64,000 bases of DNA from contig JBAZDQ010000001.1 in assembly GCA_041654355.1 (NCBI GenBank), positions 124,001 through 188,000 of the forward strand. Reading direction: 5' to 3'. Below the pieces are notes generated by a model. It worked only from the letters and a program-made list of their open reading frames with translations. It did no database searches and was not told the DNA's origin. The position numbers were made by a program, and so were the translations under genes. Shown piece after piece: positions 1-6,025 of this stretch. The stretch is from DMER64 sp041654355 (lineage in GTDB: Bacteria > Bacteroidota > Bacteroidia > Bacteroidales > UBA932). Positions within the stretch are counted from its first letter, which is position 1. Each line of letters starts with the position of its first letter.

Positions 1-606
1 TCTTGGCGGAGTTCCTGTTTTCATTCGTTCAACTTCAACACCCTTCTCCATTAGCTGCTTACTTAAACCGATTGCAGGTGGTTCTCCCATACGTCCCGCA
101 GGCGAAGATTTCCATCCAATAAATATTTCACCGTTCAAAAATGTTCCGTTTGTAAGTATTACAGCACCCGCATAAAATTCCTGTCCGAATTCAGTTTTTA
201 TGCCTTTGACCCTTTCTCTATCAAAAAGCAATTCCACTACCTGGTCCTGCCATATGTATAATCCCGTCGTATTTTCCAGTACATTCCTCCATTCAGCTGA
301 AAATTGCATTCTGTCACACTGTGCCCTGGGACTCCACATGGCCGGTCCTTTTGAGCGGTTAAGCATTCTGAATTGTATGGTACTTTTGTCTGTAACCAAC
401 CCGATAGCACCCCCCAAGGCGTCTATCTCTCTGATTATCTGGCCTTTTGCAATTCCACCCATTGCCGGATTGCAGGACATGTGCGCCATTTTTGTCATAT
501 CCATGGTAACCAGCAGTGTTTTTGACCCTAGTTTAGCCGCTGCGTAAGCCGCCTCACATCCGGCATGTCCGGCTCCTACAACTATTATATCGTACTGAAA
601 CTTCAT
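1..606 (-). CDS. mnmG: tRNA uridine-5-carboxymethylaminomethyl modification enzyme MnmG (GidA), N-terminal part
   Basis: This is the N-terminal third of MnmG; the rest lies off the left edge. With MnmE the enzyme modifies U34 of certain tRNAs, using FAD, NADH and methylenetetrahydrofolate. The translated minus strand opens with a dinucleotide-binding motif (VVGAGHAGCEAA, about residue 9 onward), followed by the family-typical stretches MSCNPAMGG and IDALGG and by RMLNRSKGPAMWSPRAQ. About 202 residues of an expected 620 are present. The ATG overlaps the ybeY stop in an ATGA, so the two genes are probably co-transcribed with ybeY first. No frameshift is seen in the visible part. Confidence 0.95.
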   Translation of the reverse strand, partial: MKFQYDIIVVGAGHAGCEAAYAAAKLGSKTLLVTMDMTKMAHMSCNPAMGGIAKGQIIREIDALGGAIGLVTDKSTIQFRMLNRSKGPAMWSPRAQCDRMQFSAEWRNVLENTTGLYIWQDQVVELLFDRERVKGIKTEFGQEFYAGAVILTNGTFLNGEIFIGWKSSPAGRMGEPPAIGLSKQLMEKGVEVERMKTGTPPR

Positions 607-1037
607 TTCTTTGAATCTGCACTAAAAAGTTGTAATGCCCTGTCTTCCGCTTTTCGCATATTGATCTGTTGCATTTTTGTTTTATCGTCTTCTCCTGAAA
701 GGTGTAATATTCCATGAATTATCACTCGAAGTATTTCGTCATCAAATGATTGTTTGTATTTGACAGCGTTTTGTTTTACTGTTTCTAAATCAATGAATAA
801 ATCTCCATTGATCTTTTTGTCTTCCGGATCCGAATAATCAAATGTAATCACATCAGTATAGTAATCATGGTTCAGGTACATTTTGTTCACTTGAAGCAAA
901 TATTCGGAATCACAGAATATTATATTAATTTCTCCGGGGATTCTGTCATAATCACGTAAAACTGTGGATATCCATCTTTTTATGGCACGTCTGTTGCTTA
1001 CCTTAAAAACTGTATTGTGAATGTGAAAAAGTATCAT
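603..1037 (-). CDS. ybeY: rRNA maturation endoribonuclease YbeY
   Basis: YbeY is a single-strand-specific metalloendoribonuclease acting in 16S rRNA 3' end maturation and ribosome quality control. The protein is 144 residues, normal for the family. Near the C-terminus it has the metal motif as HGILHLSGEDD. The third metal-binding His of the usual HGxLHLxGxDH is replaced by Asp; from memory of Bacteroides homologues this is a lineage feature and not damage. The middle part DVITFDYSD matches the family's DVLSFP/DVITF strand. The start ATG lies about 20 bases downstream of a TAnnTTTG box on the minus strand. The gene shares an ATGA with mnmG. Confidence 0.93.
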   Translation of the reverse strand: MILFHIHNTVFKVSNRRAIKRWISTVLRDYDRIPGEINIIFCDSEYLLQVNKMYLNHDYYTDVITFDYSDPEDKKINGDLFIDLETVKQNAVKYKQSFDDEILRVIIHGILHLSGEDDKTKMQQINMRKAEDRALQLFSADSKK

Positions 1038-1057
1038 AATTTTGTTTCGTACAGCGG

Positions 1058-1065
1058 CAAAAGTA
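1058..1065 (-). promoter_or_regulatory. -7 box of ybeY promoter
   Basis: On the minus strand this reads TACTTTTG, matching the Bacteroidetes -7 consensus TAnnTTTG. Transcription would start near 1052, leaving a leader of about 15 bases before ybeY. No convincing -33 TTTG is present at the expected distance. Confidence 0.45.
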
Positions 1066-1070
1066 CGAAA

Positions 1071-1100
1071 TTGTTTTTTAAAATATTTTGTTTACATTTG
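1071..1100 (+). promoter_or_regulatory. Promoter of tRNA-Ala (and probably tonB1)
   Basis: TTG at 1071-1073 and TACATTTG at 1093-1100 are separated by 19 bases, which fits the Bacteroidetes -33/-7 promoter. The predicted start of transcription is about 1106, six bases before the tRNA. This is the most complete promoter match in the window. Confidence 0.65.
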
Positions 1101-1111
1101 CAAGCCCTGAC

Positions 1112-1185
1112 GGGCCATTAGCTCAGTTGGCTAGAGCGCTTGCATGGCATGCACGAGGTCGTCGGTTCGATTCCGACATGGTCCA
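1112..1185 (+). tRNA. tRNA-Ala (anticodon GGC)
   Basis: The 74-base sequence folds as a cloverleaf. The acceptor arms are GGGCCAT and ATGGTCC with one G-U pair. The D arm is GCTC/GAGC, the anticodon loop ATGGCAT gives anticodon GGC, and the T arm is GTCGG/CCGAC with loop TTCGATT. The discriminator is A, and CCA is not encoded (the next bases are CAA). The anticodon stem CTTGC/GCACG has a T-C mismatch at the 28-42 position, where close relatives and E. coli alaW have a T-A pair. It starts just after a strong promoter and ends 21 bases before tonB1. Confidence 0.95.
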
Positions 1186-1206
1186 CAAAATTAACGATTA
1201 ATTACA

Positions 1207-1899
1207 ATGGAAACTAAGAAAAGTTCAAAGGCGAATCTTGAAAACAAGAAAGTTCTTTTTATTGAAATCGGATTGATTTTTGCTCTTCTTGTAGTCCTTG
1301 CTGCTTTCGAGTATAAAACCTACGATAAAGACGTAAGTATGCTTACAGCCGATGTTCAGCAGATCATTGAAGAAGAACAGATCCCTATCACCATGGAGAC
1401 TCCTCCCCCGCCTCCGGAAATGCCCAAGGCTCCCGTACTATCAGATGCCATCGAAATTGTTGATGATGACATAACCATTGAAGAGGATATTTTTATTGAA
1501 ACGGAAGATGATTCCGATTTTGCCGTTGAAATTCGTGATTACATAGAATATTCAGAGGAAGAGGCTGTTGAAGAAGAAGAAATTCCTTTAGCTATTGTAG
1601 AAGAAAAACCTTCTTTTATGGGTGGTGATGAAAACACCTTTACAAAATGGGTTTTTGAACGCATAGTATATCCTGAAGTAGCAAAAGAAAATGGTGTTCA
1701 GGGTCGTGTGGTACTGAGCTTTATTGTAGATGCAGACGGTTACGTTAAAAACGTTACTGTATTGCGCGGTGTAGACCCTTCTATTGACAAAGAAGCCGTT
1801 CGTGTTGTTTCTTCTTCACCCAGGTGGAAACCGGGAAGACAGCGTGATAAAGCAGTAAGGGTGCGTTACAACTTCCCTCTGAACTTCCAGCTCAGGTAA
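1207..1899 (+). CDS. tonB: Energy transducer TonB, copy 1
   Basis: TonB couples the inner-membrane proton gradient to outer-membrane TonB-dependent transporters. This 230-residue protein has a cytoplasmic Lys-rich N-terminus, one membrane segment (about residues 17-37), a short Pro run (TPPPPPEMPKAP) and a strongly acidic linker (about 80-135) in place of the long Pro-Lys spacer. It ends in a TonB C-terminal domain (about 140-230) with YPEVAKENGVQGRVVLSF and GVDPSIDKEAVRVV. It is the same length as, and very similar to, the TonB at 3236. ATG is 21 bases after tRNA-Ala with no separate promoter seen, and a terminator follows, so the unit is probably tRNA-tonB. ExbB/ExbD are not in this window. 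Confidence 0.92.
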   Translation: METKKSSKANLENKKVLFIEIGLIFALLVVLAAFEYKTYDKDVSMLTADVQQIIEEEQIPITMETPPPPPEMPKAPVLSDAIEIVDDDITIEEDIFIETEDDSDFAVEIRDYIEYSEEEAVEEEEIPLAIVEEKPSFMGGDENTFTKWVFERIVYPEVAKENGVQGRVVLSFIVDADGYVKNVTVLRGVDPSIDKEAVRVVSSSPRWKPGRQRDKAVRVRYNFPLNFQLR

Positions 1900-1923
1900 T
1901 TTTAAATCATTCAGTTGAAAGAT

Positions 1924-1953
1924 AAAGCGCTCTTTTTTACGGGCGCTTTTTTT
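1924..1953 (+). terminator. Rho-independent terminator after tonB1
   Basis: AAAGCGC (1924-1930) pairs with GCGCTTT (1943-1949) around a 12-base loop, and the T-run continues to 1953. It separates tonB1 from hflX. Confidence 0.75.
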
Positions 1954-1966
1954 ACACTCTTAAACA

Positions 1967-3118
1967 TTGACTACAATCAGAGACAAGGCCGTTTTTGTTG
2001 GTGTTCAGACACCATCCACAGATTCTTCCATATTTAATGAATACCTGGATGAACTGGAATTTTTGGCAGATACCGCAGGTGTTGAGGCCGGCGGGAGGTT
2101 CATCCAGCGTTTGGAAAAACCTCATCCTAATACATTCCTGGGAAGTGGAAAATTAGATGAACTTGCTGCTTATATCAAAGCGGAAGAGATTTCCATTGCC
2201 ATATTTGATGATGAGCTCTCCCCGTCCCAGCTTCGTAATCTGGAGCGTATTCTTTCTTGTAAGATCCTGGACAGGACCAACTTGATATTGGATATTTTTG
2301 CCCAACGGGCAAAAACTGCCTATGCAAAGACACAGGTGGAATTAGCGCAATATCAATACCTTTTGCCCCGCCTTACCCGCATGTGGACACACCTGGAACG
2401 TCAGAGAGGCGGTATTGGAATGCGAGGCCCCGGAGAATCCCAGCTTGAAACGGACCGCCGTATTATACTGGACAAAATCTCCTCTCTTAAAGAAAAGCTT
2501 AAAAAAATTGATCGCCAGATGATCTCGCAGCGCGGAAACCGCGGATCTCTTGTACGTATGGCTCTGGTCGGCTATACCAATGTAGGTAAAAGCACCCTTT
2601 TAAACTTGCTGGCTAAAACCGAGGTTTTTGCCGAGAATAAGCTATTTGCTACACTGGACACTACTGTCAGAAAAGTAGTTGTAGACAATATCCCGTTTCT
2701 TTTGAGTGATACCGTAGGCTTTATACGTAAACTCCCTACCCAGCTTGTCGAGTCTTTTAAAAGTACTTTGGACGAAGTACGCGAAAGTGATGTTTTGATA
2801 CATGTAGTTGACATTTCTCATCCCAATTTTGAAGAGATGATGCACGTTGTCAATCAGACATTACAGGACATCGGCTGCGCAAAGAAGCCGGTATACCTTG
2901 TTTTCAATAAAATTGACGCATACCGTGAAAGAGAAACGGAAGAGGGTCCAGTGAGTCTTAACGACTTAAAAAATACATGGATATCAAAGATTCACAAACC
3001 CTGTATTTTTATTTCCGCAAAAGAAAAAACCAATATTGAGAAACTTCGCAAAGACTTATACGGGATGGCTGCGGAAGTCCAGTCGGGACGCTATCCATTC
3101 GGTACATTCCTTTGGTAA
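1967..3118 (+). CDS. hflX: Ribosome-rescue GTPase HflX
   Basis: HflX is a GTPase that binds the 50S subunit and splits stalled ribosomes under heat or antibiotic stress. The protein is 383 residues. It has the N-terminal HflX domain, including the glycine-rich RGGIGMRGPGESQLE (about 144-158) and a following helix, then a G domain with P-loop GYTNVGKST (about 203), DTVGF and NKID. The start is taken as TTG at 1967, because no ATG lies at a sensible place and the protein starts well from there. It sits between two tonB paralogues, with a terminator just upstream, so its promoter must lie in the short gap or transcription must read through. Confidence 0.95.
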   Translation: MTTIRDKAVFVGVQTPSTDSSIFNEYLDELEFLADTAGVEAGGRFIQRLEKPHPNTFLGSGKLDELAAYIKAEEISIAIFDDELSPSQLRNLERILSCKILDRTNLILDIFAQRAKTAYAKTQVELAQYQYLLPRLTRMWTHLERQRGGIGMRGPGESQLETDRRIILDKISSLKEKLKKIDRQMISQRGNRGSLVRMALVGYTNVGKSTLLNLLAKTEVFAENKLFATLDTTVRKVVVDNIPFLLSDTVGFIRKLPTQLVESFKSTLDEVRESDVLIHVVDISHPNFEEMMHVVNQTLQDIGCAKKPVYLVFNKIDAYRERETEEGPVSLNDLKNTWISKIHKPCIFISAKEKTNIEKLRKDLYGMAAEVQSGRYPFGTFLW

Positions 3119-3172
3119 AAGACTTTTTGCCACCTCTCTACAACGTTGATTTTAAGTTTGTTAGAAAGCTGT

Positions 3173-3189
3173 TTGGCATGTTTTTTGCA
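3173..3189 (+). promoter_or_regulatory. Candidate sigma-54 (-24/-12) promoter of tonB2
   Basis: TTGGCATG, four T and TTGCA follow one another at 3173-3189. The GG (3175-3176) and GC (3187-3188) are exactly 10 bases apart, as sigma-54 requires, and most consensus positions match TTGGCACG-N4-TTGCA. Transcription would start near 3200, about 36 bases before the tonB2 ATG. A sigma-54 activator is encoded at 62507, but nothing in the sequence shows it acts here. Confidence 0.55.
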
Positions 3190-3202
3190 CTTTTTTAGTT
3201 AG

Positions 3203-3216
3203 TGACAATATTGTCA
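3203..3216 (+). promoter_or_regulatory. 14-bp perfect palindrome, candidate operator
   Basis: TGACAATATTGTCA is a perfect 7+7 palindrome. It starts a few bases after the transcription start predicted from the sigma-54 element and ends 19 bases before the tonB2 ATG. This position suits a dimeric repressor. TGAC-N6-GTCA is too general to name a family. Confidence 0.45.
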
Positions 3217-3235
3217 TGATTAAAGCTCAAAAACC

Positions 3236-3928
3236 ATGAAAACAAAGAAAAGCCTGAAAGCAGATCTTGAAAACAAAAAGATTCTTTTTGTTGAGGTCGG
3301 CTTGATCGTTGCTCTCGCTGTTGTTCTTGGTGCTTTTGAATACAAAACATACGAGAGAAATGTAAGCATGATTACTGCAGAAATTCAGCAGATCGTTGAA
3401 GAAGAACAAATTCCCATTACTATGGCACCACCACCACCACTGCCGGAAGTGCCCACAACACCTGTTCTTTCAGACGCCATCGAGATCGTGAATGACGACA
3501 TAATCATTGAAGAAGACGTTTTCATAGAAACCGAAGACGATGCTTCGTTTGCTGTAGAGATTCGTGATTACATTGATTACAAAGAAGAAGAGGCGGTAGA
3601 AGAAGAAGAGATCCCGCTGGCTATTGTGGAAGAAAAACCCTCCTTTAAGGGTGGCGATGAGAACACTTTTACCAAATGGGTTCTTGAAAGGATCATCTAT
3701 CCGCAAGCAGCTATGGAAAACGGCGTGGAGGGAAGGGTTGTTCTTTCATTTATTGTAGACGCGGACGGGTATGTAAAAAATGTTACTGTCCTGCGTGGCG
3801 TTGATCCCTCCATAGACAAAGAAGCCATTCGTGTAGTTTCTTCCTCTCCCAGGTGGAAACCGGGAAGACAACGTGACCGTAATGTAAGGGTCCCTTATAA
3901 TTTTCCCCTGAATTTCCAGATTAGATAA
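3236..3928 (+). CDS. tonB: Energy transducer TonB, copy 2
   Basis: This second 230-residue TonB has the same architecture as the one at 1207: basic N-terminus, one membrane helix (about 17-37), short Pro run (APPPPLPEVPTTP), acidic linker, and a C-terminal domain with YPQAAMENGVEGRVVLSF and GVDPSIDKEAIRVV. The two are alike from end to end including the linker, so they come from a recent duplication. Most differences are in the linker and in the strand before the end. Its upstream region differs completely from copy 1 and carries the sigma-54-like element and a palindrome. This suggests separately controlled copies. It overlaps the convergent hydrolase gene by 8 bases. Confidence 0.92.
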   Translation: MKTKKSLKADLENKKILFVEVGLIVALAVVLGAFEYKTYERNVSMITAEIQQIVEEEQIPITMAPPPPLPEVPTTPVLSDAIEIVNDDIIIEEDVFIETEDDASFAVEIRDYIDYKEEEAVEEEEIPLAIVEEKPSFKGGDENTFTKWVLERIIYPQAAMENGVEGRVVLSFIVDADGYVKNVTVLRGVDPSIDKEAIRVVSSSPRWKPGRQRDRNVRVPYNFPLNFQIR

Positions 3929-4694
3929 AAGAACGGACTTCAACGGGTTCCTCCAGGAATCCGTTGTGTCCGGAGGATTTAAGAAACCGGACTTTTGCAT
4001 TTCCAAGGATCTTGGCTGCTTCCCTAGCCTTTTCCAATGCAATGTAGTGATCCTGCATACCAAAAATGCAACGTAGTGGAATCTGTATCGTTTTCAGAAA
4101 CTCTACGTAAGAAGGTCTGTTTTTCATTCCTTTCAAAACGGCTTCTATTCCGGCCGGTTCGTGTATTTGTGCCGTTACAATGGTATTTTCTATAACTGAA
4201 GCCAGTTTTATCCTGTTTTCCGGGGCATACATCAGGGGAATATCCCTTTCCGCAACTTCATTCAGTTTTCCTTTTCTAATACGTTCTATATCCCTGTCTC
4301 TTGCGACTTTCTTCTCTTCACTATCCGGGTAGGGTAAAGAATGCATAAGAATCAGTTTTTTTGCCACTCCGGGATATTTCATGCAAAAAGCCTGGGCAAC
4401 GTATCCTCCCATGGAATGACCGGCCATTATTACTTCTTTTATATGTTCTTTTTGCAGGTAATTATAAACAACATCTGCCTGTTTTTCCATGTCATTAACA
4501 ATAAAAGTACCGCTCATCCCATGTCCAGGGAGGTCCGGGACTATGGTCCTGTAATCAGCATCCAGTAAATCTCTGAATGAATCCCATATTTCGTGTGTTT
4601 CTAAATAACCGTGAAGCAGCACCAGGGGCATTTTCTCCGTCTTTGTATCAGAAACAAGAACGGGTATTTTTTCAAGCATGTAAAACGCGTTCAT
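3921..4694 (-). CDS. Alpha/beta hydrolase
   Basis: This is an alpha/beta-fold hydrolase of 257 residues, with a serine nucleophile in GHSMGG (about residue 95), an oxyanion-type LLHGYLE near the N-terminus, an Asp region in IFGMQDHYI and the catalytic His in SSGHNGF near the C-terminus. The start is placed at the ATG giving MNAFYML; an upstream in-frame ATG would add 8 residues. No signal peptide is seen, so it is probably cytoplasmic. The substrate cannot be told from the sequence; esterases, lactonases and MenH-like enzymes share this plan. It converges on tonB2. Confidence 0.85.
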   Translation of the reverse strand: MNAFYMLEKIPVLVSDTKTEKMPLVLLHGYLETHEIWDSFRDLLDADYRTIVPDLPGHGMSGTFIVNDMEKQADVVYNYLQKEHIKEVIMAGHSMGGYVAQAFCMKYPGVAKKLILMHSLPYPDSEEKKVARDRDIERIRKGKLNEVAERDIPLMYAPENRIKLASVIENTIVTAQIHEPAGIEAVLKGMKNRPSYVEFLKTIQIPLRCIFGMQDHYIALEKAREAAKILGNAKVRFLKSSGHNGFLEEPVEVRSFI

Positions 4695-4707
4695 ATTGAA
4701 TTTTTTA

Positions 4708-4715
4708 TAATTTTG
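4708..4715 (+). promoter_or_regulatory. -7 box of the lipoprotein gene
   Basis: TAATTTTG matches TAnnTTTG. Transcription would start about 4721, only about four bases before the ATG at 4725, which predicts an almost leaderless message. Confidence 0.4.
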
Positions 4716-4724
4716 CAATCATAT

Positions 4725-5342
4725 ATGCCGGTCCTTAACCATAAGCGTATTTCCGGGATCTTTGCGGCCGCAACCGTTGTGATCCTTGCTTTGTACGGAT
4801 GTAGCGGCTATCCTGCCAAATTCGTAGAGAATTCGTTTGTGGGCACATGGCAAATTGATACTTCCCGGGTTAGTGTTTCCGTATCTGTAGATGCCGGAGA
4901 AGCGGCCGATCTCCAGGTTTTTTTGCCTTTCATAACCGAAAACTATCAAAATATCCGCCTGCTGCTTAAAGAACCGGGGTCTATCAGTGTGGCACAATCT
5001 TCCCTTGATGACCCTTATACGGGTATTTACTCACTAGTCTTTTCTTCCGGAGATGTATACACAAGTTCTTACAAATTGGTCCGCAATATTTTATTTCTTA
5101 ATCTTTCGGATAAATCCGGCCATTATTTCACCATACCCTGCCAGGCCGACGGAAATACCTTGCAGATCTTTTATTCCACTCCCTATATGAAAGCCCTCAT
5201 CCGGGATTATATTGAAGAATTTTATCCTGCACAGGCCGAGATTTTTCTTTCCATACTTTCCTCCATCACGGTTACTCTTGAAGGTCAGAGCGTTTACAAT
5301 ACAAGAACTCGCGATTCAGGCGGGCAATATGTGCAACCGTGA
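4725..5342 (+). CDS. Small lipoprotein of unknown function (lipocalin/DUF4923-like)
   Basis: The start was moved to the ATG giving MPVLNHKRISG, because this yields a clean lipoprotein signal peptide ending in LALYGC; the open frame extends 38 codons further upstream. The mature part (about 180 residues) begins FVENSFVGTWQID, as in small beta-rich Bacteroidales lipoproteins related to DUF4923. Alternating hydrophobic strands follow. It is probably membrane-anchored and exposed to the periplasm or surface. The last 71 bases overlap the convergent sdhB end. No function can be assigned. Confidence 0.75.
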   Translation: MPVLNHKRISGIFAAATVVILALYGCSGYPAKFVENSFVGTWQIDTSRVSVSVSVDAGEAADLQVFLPFITENYQNIRLLLKEPGSISVAQSSLDDPYTGIYSLVFSSGDVYTSSYKLVRNILFLNLSDKSGHYFTIPCQADGNTLQIFYSTPYMKALIRDYIEEFYPAQAEIFLSILSSITVTLEGQSVYNTRTRDSGGQYVQP

Positions 5343-6024
5343 TCTTTTTGGGACATTCCATCTGACACGTTCCAATATTGGTACAGGAACCAAAACCCTG
5401 TTCATCCATTTTTAATACCATGGCCCTTGCTCTGCGACATGCCTCGGGGTTTCCTTGCGGCAACAGAGACAGTGCGCTTACCCTGGACGCTACAAAAAGC
5501 ATAGCCGACCCGTTTTTGCATGAAGCTACACACGCCCCGCATCCGATGCAGGAAGAGGCATCCATGCTTTCCTCGGCTTTCTCCCTGGAAACAAGCATCG
5601 TATGTGCTTCCGGGGCACTTCCGGTATTAACGCTTACAAATCCACCGGCTTGCAGTATTTTATCAAAAGCATTGCGGTTGACCACCAGATCTTTGATTAC
5701 CGGGAACGCACCGCTTCTGAAAGGTTCCACCGTAATTTCACTTCCATCCTTAAAACGCCTCATGTACAACTGACACGTTGTAATACCCTCGTCCGGTCCG
5801 TGTGCCCTGCCGTTAATATATAATCCGCAGGCTCCGCATATCCCTTCCCGGCAATCATGGTCAAAGGCAATTGTTTCACGACTCTCCTTAACCAATTGAT
5901 TGTTAAGCATATCTAACATTTCCAGGAACGAAGTGTCACTATCTACGTGATCAAGTGTAAAACGTTCAAAGTACCCTTTTGCCCGGGGTCCGGCCTGACG
6001 CCATATCTTAAGTGTAAATTGCAT
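5272..6024 (-). CDS. sdhB: Fumarate reductase/succinate dehydrogenase iron-sulfur subunit
   Basis: This 250-residue subunit carries electrons between the flavin of the A subunit and quinone. The [2Fe-2S] site is CREGICGACGLYINGRAHG (about 59-77). Cys clusters for the [4Fe-4S] and [3Fe-4S] centres are in CIGCGACVASC (about 138-148) and IGTCQMECPKKI. The sequence is of the Bacteroides/epsilon-proteobacterial menaquinol:fumarate reductase type. It follows sdhA with one base between them. The 3' end runs 71 bases into the opposing lipoprotein gene. The usual third subunit (cytochrome b) is not adjacent. Confidence 0.95.
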   Translation of the reverse strand: MQFTLKIWRQAGPRAKGYFERFTLDHVDSDTSFLEMLDMLNNQLVKESRETIAFDHDCREGICGACGLYINGRAHGPDEGITTCQLYMRRFKDGSEITVEPFRSGAFPVIKDLVVNRNAFDKILQAGGFVSVNTGSAPEAHTMLVSREKAEESMDASSCIGCGACVASCKNGSAMLFVASRVSALSLLPQGNPEACRRARAMVLKMDEQGFGSCTNIGTCQMECPKKITVAHIARLNREFLYCKRSDLQE

Positions 6025-6025
6025 T

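Noticed and set aside
200..547. 115-codon plus-strand gene at the left edge
   Set aside because: It is antisense to mnmG, whose protein is clearly conserved.
603..1037. YbeY as an inactive pseudogene because the third metal His is Asp
   Set aside because: As I recall, Bacteroidetes YbeY proteins commonly have Asp there, and the rest is intact.
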